A DNA stretch of 64,000 nt. Origin: Marinobacter sp. AC-23 (GTDB lineage Bacteria > Pseudomonadota > Gammaproteobacteria > Pseudomonadales > Oleiphilaceae). The first letter of the stretch is position 1. Each line of letters opens with the position of its first letter. The translations under genes were made by a program, and so were the position numbers. This document shows, one piece after another, positions 1-10,178 of the stretch. Where the stretch lies: positions 1 to 64,000 of the forward strand of contig NZ_MBPP01000089.1 of assembly GCF_001858325.1 (NCBI RefSeq), read 5' to 3'. The notes beneath the pieces were generated by a model. It was not told where the DNA came from, made no database searches, and saw only the letters and a program-made list of their open reading frames with translations.

Positions 1-68
1 TGAATTCAGACTCATTTACTGTTCAATCAAAGCAAGTTTTCCGGCAAATAGCCAGACAGGAGCACGTT

Positions 69-1847
69 TTGAACCATTTATCTCTAGGTACCCGGCTGGC
101 GGTAATCATCCTACTTGGCAGTTTGGCAACCGTTGGCTCTGTTATTTATGCCGCTTATGACGCATTGCTGGAGGAGTTTCAAAATAATCTGTCAGAACAG
201 CAAGCAAATGAAACAGCCAGCATTTCAAGCCTGGTAAGCCAGGACTTGGAGCTCCGTGTCAATGTAATGGATCAGCTTGCCACTCTGCTGACTAACGATG
301 GCCAGTTATTACCCAAAGACCAACTTACAAAACTTCTAAAAAAACAGCAAAAGCTAACCGAGCTTTTCCCACACAGCCTGATGGTCTTGTCGCCTAACGC
401 CACCGCTCTCGCAGAGAACGTTTTCGTACCAGGCAGGATAGGCACCTACTATGGTGACCGCCCGCACTGGAAAGAAGCCATTAAAACTCGCCGCCCGGTA
501 ATCAGTCGCCCCATTATTGGCCGAACAACGGGTATACCTTTGATCGTTTTTATTACGCCAATCGAGGGCGACCAGGGAGAAATCCTGGGGCTTCTCAGCG
601 GCACCCTGGAAATGACTCATTCGCTTCTGATACCCCAAAGCGTGCGAAATGACGCAAGTGAAGACGCTATTTTTCTGGTGATAGATTCAAGTAATTTCCT
701 GTTTGTTGAAGGTTCGGCCAGCGACAAAGCTATCGAGAGTCTTCCAGATCCTGGAGAAAACTTACTGATTGATGCCGCTCTGTCAGGTATTCGCTACGGC
801 GAAGTTGAATCTGCATCCGGTGAGACGTTAATTTACGCAACCAACCACCTGCAACGCTTGGGCTGGCTTTTCATCCGCGCAGTTCCCAAGTCCCTTGCAA
901 CCGCGCCCGCGCAGCAGGCTTTCAGCCGGTTTTTCCTGATCAGCATAGGCGTAACGTTTGGCATATTACTGATGACATATGTGGCGCTCCGATCAACCAC
1001 CGCATCTCTCACCCAGATGACCCGTCGTATACGCTCCATGATCCAGAAGCCTGAATCTTCCCGCCGCCTCACAGAAAAGGGCGCGCCAGAGGTGCGTGAT
1101 CTGGCACAGGCGTTTAACCAGTTATTGGATGGGCGGGATGCCAACAACCGGCTCAAAGACAACTTTGTTTCCAATGTCAGCCATGAGCTGCGAACACCGC
1201 TGACTTCAATGAATGGCGCCCTGCGACTGCTTCAATCTGGCACCATGGGCGAACTTCCTGGGCGCGCCAAAGAGATGACTGCGCTGGCCCTGCGCAACGG
1301 CGAGCGGCTGCAACTGCTCATCAGCGACATGCTTGATTTCAACAAGCTATCCAGTGGCAAGATGCGCGTGAGCTTTCAGCCGGAGAATCTTCAGAAGTTA
1401 CTCACCGAAACCATCACCAGCAACGAAACCATCGCAAGAGAATCCGGCATTCGGCTGGTCGCAAGCGATGCACCAGACGTATGGCTGAACACCGACGGCC
1501 ATCGGTTGCGGCAAATACTGGATAACTTCGTCAGCAATGCCATTAAATTCTCACCAGAGAACGGCTTGGTCACCATTCATGCTGAAAAAACAGACCCTGG
1601 CCGGCTGCGCATCACCACCAGCGACCAAGGCGCAGGCGTACCAGAGGACTTCAAAAACCAGATTTTTAATCGCTTTTCGCAGGCTGAAGTGGGTACCACC
1701 CGGGCGGCCAAAGGCACCGGTCTTGGGTTAGCTATCAGTCGTCAGCTCGCAGGCCTGCTGAAAGGCGATGTTGGATTCTACAATAGCGACGGCGCACATT
1801 TCTGGGTCGAACTACCCCTTGGAGACACACAGATCTCAGAGGATTAG
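69..1847 (+). CDS. Membrane sensor histidine kinase with periplasmic Cache-like domain
   Basis: Predicted inner-membrane sensor kinase of 592 residues. A first membrane segment spans about residues 10-30, followed by a periplasmic region of about 250 residues that resembles a double-Cache sensor, and a second membrane segment at about 288-307. A HAMP-like linker comes next, then a HisKA domain with the phospho-acceptor in VSHELRTPLTS (His372). The HATPase_c domain shows an N-box around 476-498 (DNFVSNAIKFSPEN), a G1 box DQGAGVPED near 519 and a G2 box GTGLGLAIS near 549. The TTG start is chosen because AGGAG lies 6 nt upstream (58-62). The frame is open to the window edge, so a longer N-terminus cannot be excluded. 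There is no receiver domain. The next gene, also a kinase, starts 5 bp downstream, so the pair is probably co-transcribed. The ligand is unknown. Confidence 0.88.
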   Translation: MNHLSLGTRLAVIILLGSLATVGSVIYAAYDALLEEFQNNLSEQQANETASISSLVSQDLELRVNVMDQLATLLTNDGQLLPKDQLTKLLKKQQKLTELFPHSLMVLSPNATALAENVFVPGRIGTYYGDRPHWKEAIKTRRPVISRPIIGRTTGIPLIVFITPIEGDQGEILGLLSGTLEMTHSLLIPQSVRNDASEDAIFLVIDSSNFLFVEGSASDKAIESLPDPGENLLIDAALSGIRYGEVESASGETLIYATNHLQRLGWLFIRAVPKSLATAPAQQAFSRFFLISIGVTFGILLMTYVALRSTTASLTQMTRRIRSMIQKPESSRRLTEKGAPEVRDLAQAFNQLLDGRDANNRLKDNFVSNVSHELRTPLTSMNGALRLLQSGTMGELPGRAKEMTALALRNGERLQLLISDMLDFNKLSSGKMRVSFQPENLQKLLTETITSNETIARESGIRLVASDAPDVWLNTDGHRLRQILDNFVSNAIKFSPENGLVTIHAEKTDPGRLRITTSDQGAGVPEDFKNQIFNRFSQAEVGTTRAAKGTGLGLAISRQLAGLLKGDVGFYNSDGAHFWVELPLGDTQISED

Positions 1848-1852
1848 ACATT

Positions 1853-3850
1853 ATGATAACACCCGAATTACCAGCCAATGAAAGCGAAAGGCAGGCAGCA
1901 CTGGACCAATTACGAATTCTCGACACGCCTCCGGAAAAGCGTTTTGACAGGCTCACGCGCATGGCTGCAAGGCTGTTGAACGCCCCCATCGCGCTGATTT
2001 CGCTGGTCGACCGCGACCGGCAGTGGTTCAAATCGTGTGTTGGGCTGGATGTCAGCGAGACCCCAAGAAGTATCTCGTTTTGCGGTCACGCCCTTTTCGA
2101 CAGGCTGCCGTTGGTGGTCGAAGATGCACGCGAGGATGAGCGCTTTCGTGACAACCCGCTGGTAACCGGCGAACCAAACATTCGGTTTTATGCGGGCACA
2201 CCTATTCACAGTGCCGACGGCCAAGCCCTAGGCACCTTGTGCGTTATCGATCGCGAACCACGTACCCTCAGTGAAGAAGATCGGCAATGTTTGCGCGACC
2301 TGGCTGACTGTGCGGAAGAGCAAATCAGTGCCCGCGAGCTGGCCATTCATTACCGGGAACAGGAGCTGAGGCAGAAGAATGAATCCTTGGTCATGCTCAA
2401 ACAGCTGGCTGACCTGGTTCCTGGGGGGCTGTATCAGTTCCGCCGCTACCCGGATGGGCGCATCAGCTTTCCATTCAGCAGCAAAGGTATTGAGCGTACG
2501 TTTGGCGTCACCCAAACGCAGATCCGCACCGATGCGGCAGTGCTTTTCGCGATGATCGATCCCGAGGACTACACAACCGTGTTAGCCACTATCGAGGAGT
2601 CGGCCCAACAACTGAGTACATGGTCGATTGAGTTTCGGATACGTAGAGAGGATGGCAAATCGCGATGGATTGAAGGCCACTCCACGCCACAGAAACTCCC
2701 GGATGGCAGCATCATCTGGCATGGATACCTGGAAGATATTGACGACAAAAAACGGGCGTTGCTGGCGCTCCAGGAAAGCGAACAGCAGCTTCGACGACTG
2801 TTCGAACTCGCACCCACTGGCATTATTCTTGCTGATTATCGCACCGGCGCAATGATTGATGTAAACGCATCCATGCTTAAGTCGACCGGCTATCACAAAG
2901 ACGAGTTCCTGAAACTTAGCTACCGCCAGCTGCTTTCCGCAAGCCATACATCGTTGCGAACTGAGGTTCTGGAACAGTTAAGGGAAAAGGGCTATTTCGG
3001 CCCCATTGAACAGGAAATAGTCGACTGCAAGGGCACCATTTACCCGGCGATTGTTCACAGCATGCTGATACGCGATGCCTCGGACCGAAAGCTCCTTTGG
3101 GTTTTACTGGAGGACATTTCGGAGCGTAAGAAAGTCGAACGCATGAAGAACCAGTTTGTCTCTACCGTCAGTCACGAGCTGCGCACACCGCTCACCTCCA
3201 TTACCGGAGCTATCGGGCTGTTAGCCGCAGGAGCAGCAGGGACGCTTCCTCAAAAAGCGCAAGAGATGATGGCCATTGCAGAGCGCAACGCCCGGCAACT
3301 TGCAACGCTCATCAACGACCTGCTGGATATTGAGAAGCTGGTAGCTGGCAAGCTAAGCATCAGCATGCAACGTCTGCTGCTCCCGCTATTGCTTGAGAAA
3401 GCGGTCAATACAAATCAGGCGTATGGCGCGCATCGGGAAGTCACCATCCACCTGGCGCCAGACACCCCAAAAATCGATATATTTGTAGACGGCCAGCGCC
3501 TGCTGCAGGTGCTGAACAACCTGATATCCAATGCGATAAAATTCTCGCCCGACAATAGTCGCGTCGTTGTATCTGCACACCAACAAGTATCCGAAGGCAA
3601 GCCAACGGTCACCATTGTCGTGCAAGACAGCGGGCAGGGTATCCCTGAAGCCTTCCGGAACCAGATTTTTCAGCGTTTTGCGCAGGCAGACAGTTCCGAT
3701 ACCCGCAGCCAGGGCGGAACCGGCCTTGGGCTCGCCATAACGCGCGAACTGATTACCGTAATGGGGGGCGACGTTGGCTTTGAGTCTCTGCCGGGCCAGG
3801 GGGCGAGCTTCTGGGTGCGTTTACCGGTAGCAGGCAAAGACAACCCATAA
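1853..3850 (+). CDS. GAF-PAS-PAS sensor histidine kinase, probably cytoplasmic
   Basis: Predicted soluble histidine kinase of 665 residues without membrane segments. The N-terminal GAF domain (about residues 20-165) has the typical opening LDTPPEKRFDRLTRMAARL. A PAS_3-like domain follows (about 185-300, PGGLYQFRRYPDGR), then a second PAS domain (about 305-425, LFELAPTGIILADY). The HisKA H-box is VSHELRTPLTS with His441. The HATPase_c domain ends with GQGIPEAFRNQIF and GGTGLGLAI. The H-box and ATPase sequences closely resemble those of the gene immediately upstream, suggesting that the two share a partner or arose by kinase-core duplication with a swapped sensor. Neither has a receiver domain and no response regulator is adjacent in the window; one could lie just upstream of position 1. 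A strong hairpin terminator follows the stop codon. Confidence 0.88.
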   Translation: MITPELPANESERQAALDQLRILDTPPEKRFDRLTRMAARLLNAPIALISLVDRDRQWFKSCVGLDVSETPRSISFCGHALFDRLPLVVEDAREDERFRDNPLVTGEPNIRFYAGTPIHSADGQALGTLCVIDREPRTLSEEDRQCLRDLADCAEEQISARELAIHYREQELRQKNESLVMLKQLADLVPGGLYQFRRYPDGRISFPFSSKGIERTFGVTQTQIRTDAAVLFAMIDPEDYTTVLATIEESAQQLSTWSIEFRIRREDGKSRWIEGHSTPQKLPDGSIIWHGYLEDIDDKKRALLALQESEQQLRRLFELAPTGIILADYRTGAMIDVNASMLKSTGYHKDEFLKLSYRQLLSASHTSLRTEVLEQLREKGYFGPIEQEIVDCKGTIYPAIVHSMLIRDASDRKLLWVLLEDISERKKVERMKNQFVSTVSHELRTPLTSITGAIGLLAAGAAGTLPQKAQEMMAIAERNARQLATLINDLLDIEKLVAGKLSISMQRLLLPLLLEKAVNTNQAYGAHREVTIHLAPDTPKIDIFVDGQRLLQVLNNLISNAIKFSPDNSRVVVSAHQQVSEGKPTVTIVVQDSGQGIPEAFRNQIFQRFAQADSSDTRSQGGTGLGLAITRELITVMGGDVGFESLPGQGASFWVRLPVAGKDNP

Positions 3851-3882
3851 AAAACCGGCAGCCTAAACGGGCTGCCGGTTTT
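3851..3882. terminator. Bidirectional intrinsic terminator between the kinase pair and acnA
   Basis: A perfect 13-bp stem (AAAACCGGCAGCC pairing with GGCTGCCGGTTTT) with a 6-nt loop. It is A-rich on the left and T-rich on the right, so it can terminate on both strands. It sits directly after the kinase stop codon and downstream of the convergent aconitase gene. Confidence 0.85.
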
Positions 3883-3908
3883 CAGTGTGAACCAGAAAAA
3901 CAGTTGGT

Positions 3909-6676
3909 TCAGGCAGACTTCAGCATCTCACGCACCACATAGTGCAGGATGCCACCGTGAACGAAATACACAGCCTCGTTTGCAGTATCGATCCGCGACT
4001 TCAGATCACAGGTTGCAGTGGAGCGGTCCTTGTAGGTTACCGTCATGGTCAATGTCTGACCCGCCGTTATCTCACCAGACAATCCGCTGATGCTAATGGT
4101 TTCCTCACCGGTCAGTTTAAGGCTCTTACGATCCGTGCCTTCCGGGAACTGCAGCGGCATCACGCCCATACCAATCAGGTTGGAGCGGTGAATCCTCTCG
4201 TAGGATTCAGCCACCACCGCACGAACACCCAGCAGGCGCGTACCCTTGGCAGCCAGTCGCGACTGGAGCCGGTGCCGTATTCCTTACCGGCAATCACAAC
4301 CAGCGGTATACCTTGTTCCTGGTACTTCATGGCGGCATCGTAAACCGGCATTTGCTCCCCGTTGGGTACAAACTTCGTGAACCCACCTTCAACGCCATCC
4401 AGCATTTCATTACGGATGCGCACGTTGGCAAAGGTGCCGCGCATCATCACCTCATGGTTACCCCGGCGGGAGCCGTAAGAGTTGAAGTTTTTCGGCTCAA
4501 CCCCGTGCTTCTGCAGGTACTTGCCAGCAGGGCTGTCAGCGCTGAACGAACCGGCGGGGGAAATGTGATCGGTGGTTACCGAATCTCCGAGCAGCGCAAG
4601 AATATTCGCGTCACGGATATCCTCTACCGGCTCAGGTTCCGGACCCATGCCCTCGAAGAACGGCGGATGCTGGATATAGGTGGAATCTTCTGACCACTTG
4701 TACACTTTGGTTTCTGGCACTTCTATGGCCTGCCAGGTGGCGTCGCCGTCAAACACAGCGGCGTATTCGGTGCGGAACATGTCGGTTTTGACTTTTTCCA
4801 CTGCCTCAGCCACTTCCTGCTGACTCGGCCACAAGTCTTTCAAATACACCGGGTTGCCATCCTGGTCTTTTCCCAGCGGATCTTTCTGCAGATTCAACCG
4901 CACGTTTCCGGCCAATGCATAGGCTACAACCAGGGGCGGTGATGCCAGCCAGTTGGTTTTCACCAACGGGTGGATACGCCCCTCAAAGTTACGGTTGCCA
5001 GACAGCACTGAAGCCACCGTTATATCGCCATTAGCAATGGCTTTTTCAACCGCATCTGGCAGCGGGCCTGAGTTGCCGATACAGGTTGTGCAGCCGTAGC
5101 CTACCAGGTCGAAACCCAGCTTGTTCAGGTCGTCCTGGAAATCACCTGCGTTGAGATACTCCGTTACCACCTTTGAGCCAGGCGCCAGTGAGGTTTTTAC
5201 CCAGGGCTTGGTTTGCAAACCTTTGGCCACCGCCTTCCGGGCCACCAGGCCGGCAGCCATCATCACGCTGGGGTTAGACGTGTTGGTGCACGACGTGATA
5301 GCGGCAATCACGACCGCGCCCGGGTCAAGGCGTGTCTGCTCCCCATTCATTTCCAGCGGTTGACTCGACGGGTGATGGTAGCTGTCATCCACACCCACCG
5401 CTGTCTGGCCACCTTCTGATTCCAGATTGCTTTCGCGGCTGTCAGCCGCCTCCGGCACGCCTTCGGCCGTCGACATCAACAGCTCAAACGTTGATTTCAT
5501 GTTCTTCAGCGCCACCCGATCCTGCGGCCGTTTCGGCCCGGCCATGCTGGCTTCCACTTCGCCCATGTCGAGTTCGAGGGTGGCCGTGTATACCGGCTCA
5601 TGACCGGGCTCCCGCCATAACCCCTGGGCTTTGGCATAGGCTTCAACAAGCTCAACCTGGTTGTCGTCGCGGCCTGTCAAACGCAGGTACTTAAGGGTTT
5701 GCTCGTCTACCGGGAAGAAGCCACACGTTGCGCCGTATTCCGGAGACATGTTGGCAATGGTGGCACGGTCTGCCACGGGCATGTCTTTAAGACCGTCGCC
5801 ATAGAACTCAACAAACTTGCCAACCACGCCTTTGTTACGCAGCATTTCGGTAACGGTCAGCACCAGATCGGTGGCAGTGATGCCTTCACGCAATTTACCG
5901 CTAACCTTGAAGCCCACGACTTCCGGTATCAGCATGGATACTGGCTGCCCAAGCATGGCAGCTTCTGCTTCGATACCACCAACACCCCAGCCAAGAATGC
6001 CCAGGCCGTTAATCATGGTGGTGTGGGAATCTGTGCCTACCAGAGTATCCGGATAGGCGATGGTTTTATCGCCCTGCTCCTTTTGCCACACGGTTTTGCC
6101 AAGATACTCCAGGTTTACCTGGTGGCAGATGCCGGTTCCTGGCGGAACCACACGGAAGTTATCAAAGGCTTGCTGGCCCCAGCGCAGGAACTCGTAGCGC
6201 TCCTGGTTGCGCTCCATCTCAATGGTTACGTTTTTTCCAAAAGCAGAGGCAGTGCCGAACTCGTCGACCATTACCGAGTGATCGATTACCAAATCCACAG
6301 GAGACAGAGGATTGATCAGCGCAGGATCCCCACCCGCCTTTTTTACGGCCTCTCGCATAGCGGCCAAATCAACCACACCGGGCACGCCGGTAAAGTCTTG
6401 CATAAGCACCCGCGCCGGGCGGAATTGAATCTCGGTGTCCGAGCGCTGATCTTTCAGCCACTGCACCATGGCATCAATGTGGCTTTCATCCACCGTTACG
6501 CCATCTTCATTGCGCAACTGGTTTTCCAGTAGCACTTTCAGCGAAAAGGGTAGACGGTTGATATCACCGAGAGATTCTGCCGCTTTGGGCAAGCTGTAAT
6601 AATGGAATGTTTTACCGCCCGCGTTCAGGCTGGTCAGTGTATTCAGGCTGTCTTTGCCTAAGCTATCATTCGACAT
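3909..6676 (-). CDS. acnA: Aconitate hydratase A, apparent single-base frameshift
   Basis: Aconitase A of the TCA cycle (citrate to isocitrate). The three 4Fe-4S cysteine ligands are visible: Cys463 in SCTNTSNP, and Cys529 and Cys532 in [13 protein letters not shown]. The reading frame is broken near 4252-4254. After YGTGSSRDW the frame gives nonsense and stops, while the expected continuation ([22 protein letters not shown]) runs in another frame to 3909. Restoring one G on the coding strand (TGGCTGCC to TGGGCTGCC) gives about 922 residues, close to the usual AcnA length. The catalytic arginine region lies at the break, so an uncorrected product would be inactive. I read this as a likely sequence error, because fifteen similar losses occur in the window, but real inactivation cannot be excluded. 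The gene is convergent with the kinase operon, and its promoter should lie in the 284-bp gap upstream. Confidence 0.93.
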
Positions 6677-6960
6677 GTTGTGCCTCCATTATTCGTCGTG
6701 ATCCGAGCACTTTTACAAGTTGCGCTGCGACTGCAAACAATCAGGCTGGCGCAAAAGTCAGGGAATGTGAAGTCTTATATAACTATTGCACCGTTTGGCC
6801 AGAGTTCAACCACGATCCCGTGAATGTTCGGAATTCATGGCCGGAATGCCCGGCCGCAAGCACAAGTAAGGCAATCAGCGGCAAGGGTTTGCTGCGATCC
6901 ATCCGGACATCTGGCATTATTATCACTCAGCTTTCTGATGGATCAGGACAAACACCTACC

Positions 6961-8415
6961 GTGAAACACGATTGCCACTATCACCCCGGCGACCCTGCCA
7001 AATGGCACTGCGGTGAATGCCAGGTTCATTACTGCACTCGCTGCATGCCCGATGCCGATGCGCGCCAGCGCCGTGCGCTTTGCCCCACGTGCAGTAAAGC
7101 CATGCGATATCTGGGCGCCGCCACCGAGGTCGTGCCCTTCTGGAACCGGATCGGAGCTTTTTTCCGTTACCCCTTCCACACAGATCCGCTAATCGTTATC
7201 GCAATCTGCACGTTGGTGCCTCTGGTAGCTCCCGCTAACCTGATCGGAATCCTGGTCTGGCTGTTGCTGGCACTGGCGCTGTTCAAGTACACCTATGCGG
7301 TGATCAATCACACAGCTGAAGGCCACTTGACGCCGCCCACTGTGTCAGTTGCCTTCACCGGCAGCGGGTTTAACATTGTTATTCTCCAACTGCTGGTGTT
7401 CATTGTGATGGGCGGCCTGGTTGGTACCGCCGCTATGCTGGGCGGGCCTTTGTTGATGCTGCTGGCACTGGCTTTTGTAGTGCTGGCGCTGCCCGCCAGT
7501 ATTATGGTGCTGGCCATGGAGCGTTCCGTGGGTGCTGCGGTAAATCCGATGAATCTGGCGGTGCTCATTTCTCGTATTGGCACCCCCTACTTCCTGCTCT
7601 ACGGCTATCTCATTTTACTTACCCTTGCCTCAGGTATAGCCCAGGACTTTGCTTACAATCACTTCCCGTTCTGGCTTTCACAACCTTTGTCCGGTTTTCT
7701 GAACAGTACCTTCACTCTGATTCTGTTCAACATGCTTGGCTACCTGTTATTTCAATATCAGGAAGAGCTGGGGTTCGCCTCTGATATTCAGGATGAGTTT
7801 GCAGGCGAGGATATGCATCAACGGGATCGCGGTGCGCGTTTTGATGCAGACGTTGATATGAACCTGAAGGACGGCAACTACGACCGGGTTCAAGGCATGC
7901 TGAAGGAAGCACTCAAGCGTAACCGGAATGACCCAGTACGCATCGGTCAGTTATACCAACTGCTGACGGCTCAGAATGATGCAACGGAGCTTTATCAGTA
8001 CCATCCACGAATTCTGGCCTGGCTGGCGGATCGCAACGATGGTGAAGGCATAGTCTCTTTGCTCGGCACGCTTGAGTATGCGGAGCCAGGCTTCAAATTG
8101 GATGACCCGGAACTGGCCGTGCGCTGCGCCCGCTGCCTGTACCAACGTGAACAATACAAGCTGGCCATTCGGCTGTTACAGGATTTTCATAAGCGTTTTC
8201 CGGACAGCGATGAGCTGGCTCCGGCGTACTTGTTGTTGGCACAAAGTTTGGCCAACGGTTTGAACCAATGGGAAAAAGCGACGGCTTTTCTGACATTTAT
8301 CCAGAAGCGCTGTGTAAATCACCCATTGCATGAACAGATTCCGGCGTTCCTGGCGCAGGCTGAGAAGCGGGAGCTGCTCAAAGGCCCGAGAGCCTCATTC
8401 GCAATGCCAGACTAG
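6961..8415 (+). CDS. Zinc-finger membrane protein with TPR-like tail, function unknown
   Basis: A protein of about 484 residues if the GTG at 6961 is used. The frame is open upstream, but the conserved zinc-binding head begins here. Cys and His pairs occur in the first 45 residues (Cys5, His8, Cys17, Cys20, Cys25, Cys28, Cys41, Cys44), a B-box or zinc-ribbon-like arrangement. A run of hydrophobic segments follows (about residues 75-260), probably four to six membrane helices. The last 200 residues are hydrophilic and helical, with repeat-like units (YDRVQGMLKEALKRN, YQREQYKLAIRLLQDF) resembling TPRs. A weak AGGA lies 12 nt before the start. It is convergent with a rhomboid protease that also has a helical-repeat tail. 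I do not recognise a named family. Confidence 0.75.
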   Translation: MKHDCHYHPGDPAKWHCGECQVHYCTRCMPDADARQRRALCPTCSKAMRYLGAATEVVPFWNRIGAFFRYPFHTDPLIVIAICTLVPLVAPANLIGILVWLLLALALFKYTYAVINHTAEGHLTPPTVSVAFTGSGFNIVILQLLVFIVMGGLVGTAAMLGGPLLMLLALAFVVLALPASIMVLAMERSVGAAVNPMNLAVLISRIGTPYFLLYGYLILLTLASGIAQDFAYNHFPFWLSQPLSGFLNSTFTLILFNMLGYLLFQYQEELGFASDIQDEFAGEDMHQRDRGARFDADVDMNLKDGNYDRVQGMLKEALKRNRNDPVRIGQLYQLLTAQNDATELYQYHPRILAWLADRNDGEGIVSLLGTLEYAEPGFKLDDPELAVRCARCLYQREQYKLAIRLLQDFHKRFPDSDELAPAYLLLAQSLANGLNQWEKATAFLTFIQKRCVNHPLHEQIPAFLAQAEKRELLKGPRASFAMPD

Positions 8416-8525
8416 GGAAGCTGGGGGCGGGGCACTCCAAAACCGTGCGGAGCCATGGATGGCGGAGCCGAGCGTACAGGGAGGTATTCACAGCGTGTTT
8501 TGGAGTGCCCCGCCCCCAGCTTTCC
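8416..8525. repeat. Variable-arm hairpin repeat, copy 1
   Basis: Inverted arms at 8416-8443 and 8497-8525 are complementary over 28 positions apart from one single-base bulge. They flank a 53-nt core (8444-8496) containing AGCCATGGATGGCG and GTATTCACAGCGT. The same core, with different arms, occurs at 14861-14965 and 29251-29355. It starts directly after the stop codon of the zinc-finger gene and lies between convergent genes. No U-tract follows the stem, so it is not a standard intrinsic terminator. Confidence 0.85.
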
Positions 8526-8536
8526 GTACACCATTA

Positions 8537-9985
8537 TCAGCTCGCCTGTAGCAGCTGACGGTAGTGCCGGGCCTTGGGCTCCATTTGTAATTTCTCAAAC
8601 TCCTCTGCAAGCAACCGACAGGCCTCTGACGTCAGCAGCGGATCATCCGCACCACGCAGTCGCTCAAAGGCCTTCTCGGCCGCCTTCAGATCGTGCTGCT
8701 TAAGGCTGGCGAACAGCACGCGATTGTGATCCGCAGCCGCAAGCGGGTGGTGGCTCTCGCCCTTTCTCAGGTATTCCTGCCATACGGCAATCACCTGCTC
8801 CGGCAACCGGCGACTCAGAGCCTCATTCGTCAGCTCGCGGGTAAGGGCCAGATATTCGGGCAAGTCCGGGCGCAGTTTGGCGAGGTTGTACAGGTGCTCT
8901 AGCAGAATGGGCCTTTCCGGATACTGCTCGCGTAACGCTTCGAATTGACGCTTGGCCACGCCGAAATCCATGCGCCCCAAACTTGCCATGGCGTGGGCAT
9001 AACCGGTGGTGAAAAGCTCGTCCTGCTCATCTTCTTCCGGCTCAAAAAACTCCTCCCGCACCTGCAGCCAGCTTTTACCCAGCAACCATACAAGCCCTGC
9101 ACCCGCCAGCAAGCCGCCGGCATGGGCCATATAAGCGACGCCGGTTGCGCCGGCGAACCAGTAGTCGTAGATCTCTTTGCCCAGCCACACGGGCAATATG
9201 GCCAGCGCAGGGGCTCGGAAATAGTTGAAGTACACGCCTAAAAAATAGAAAAACCGGATTTTCTGTAAGCCATAAATAGCCACGTACATGCCCATCAGCC
9301 CGGAAATCGAGCCGGATGCTCCCACCAGAGGAATATAGCTGCCCTTGGAAAAGGCTGTGAAAACAACGCCCGATAGTGCGCCGCACACCAGGTAGGCCAA
9401 TAAAAAACGGCCGGGGCCTAGAGCTTTTTCAACCGTAAAGCCAAGCAGGAACAGGAAGACCAGATTACCGATAATGTGTCCCCAGCCTCCGTGCAGGAAC
9501 TGGTAGGTAATCAGCGTGTATAAAGACAGTTTTGCGGGGATCAAGCCCAACTGCTGGGCGCTCAGGCGCTGGATGTACGTCTCTTCAATGAGTGTACGCT
9601 GCTCCAGCCAGCGCACGCGCTCTGCCGGGGCCCAGAGCACATCCTGGTTCTGCAACAGGTACTGGTAGAACTCGCGGTCCATAAGCAAGCTGGCCGAGAG
9701 CCAGAAATCTTCGCCCTCCTCCCTCAGCTTCTGAAACTGCTGCAACTCAAGAGCGCGCTCATCCTCGCCTTCAAAGCGTATTTTTCGTTGCAGATACTCT
9801 TCATAAGCCGGCCCCTCCAACTGAGGCAGCCCAGAATCCACATAAACACCCACCGCCTGCTCAAGTTTGCGGTTGTCTGCCCCCTGGTAAAACAGGAAAA
9901 CCAGCATGCAAGCCAGCATCAAACCGAGGGTGATCCAAGGCGGGCGCTTCCAGTTAACGGCGTTTTCGGCAGGAATAATCAGCAT
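8537..9985 (-). CDS. Rhomboid-family intramembrane serine protease with C-terminal helical repeats
   Basis: A 482-residue rhomboid protease. The catalytic serine is in GASGSISG (Ser224) and the catalytic histidine in YMAHAGG (His288), each in a predicted transmembrane helix. The family HxxxN-type motif is seen in LHGGWGHIIGNLVFL. A first membrane helix (about residues 17-34) is followed by an unusually long hydrophilic stretch of about 120 residues before the catalytic core. After the core, about 170 residues form a hydrophilic, probably TPR-like tail (FGVAKRQFEALREQYPE, AEKAFERLRG). Substrates are unknown. It is convergent with the zinc-finger membrane protein, and variable-arm repeat copy 1 lies between the two 3' ends. 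The start is ATG. Confidence 0.88.
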   Translation of the reverse strand: MLIIPAENAVNWKRPPWITLGLMLACMLVFLFYQGADNRKLEQAVGVYVDSGLPQLEGPAYEEYLQRKIRFEGEDERALELQQFQKLREEGEDFWLSASLLMDREFYQYLLQNQDVLWAPAERVRWLEQRTLIEETYIQRLSAQQLGLIPAKLSLYTLITYQFLHGGWGHIIGNLVFLFLLGFTVEKALGPGRFLLAYLVCGALSGVVFTAFSKGSYIPLVGASGSISGLMGMYVAIYGLQKIRFFYFLGVYFNYFRAPALAILPVWLGKEIYDYWFAGATGVAYMAHAGGLLAGAGLVWLLGKSWLQVREEFFEPEEDEQDELFTTGYAHAMASLGRMDFGVAKRQFEALREQYPERPILLEHLYNLAKLRPDLPEYLALTRELTNEALSRRLPEQVIAVWQEYLRKGESHHPLAAADHNRVLFASLKQHDLKAAEKAFERLRGADDPLLTSEACRLLAEEFEKLQMEPKARHYRQLLQAS

Positions 9986-10178
9986 GGGTGGTCACAATTC
10001 ATCATAATCTGTCCCTGAAAAACTGCTTTTTATCACAGTAGTGTCTTATTTTCGCGCTTAAATGGTTTCTAGCGTGAATGTCATGTCGACCATTCGCCAA
10101 TTGCCGTTATTTCTGCTCCGGCTAATAGTGAGCGGGAATAACAAGAAAAACCAGAGACCTGGAACAAGGATACTGCAG

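Noticed and set aside
5699-6532. Long plus-strand open frame antisense to acnA
   Set aside because: It is a shadow of the aconitase coding sequence; it has no recognisable domain or ribosome site.
8416-8525. Integron attC site
   Set aside because: attC sites have conserved outer ends and a variable centre; this element shows the reverse, and no integrase or cassette array is present.
8416-8553. Short open frames across the variable-arm repeats (also at 14768-15013 and 29137-29593)
   Set aside because: They arise from the repeat core being open in several frames; the same peptides appear in different copies without ribosome sites or codon bias.
10062-10178. N-terminal extension of the OmpA-like protein from 10062
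   Set aside because: It would give a basic, non-signal N-terminus, and the ATG at 10179 has a better Shine-Dalgarno sequence.
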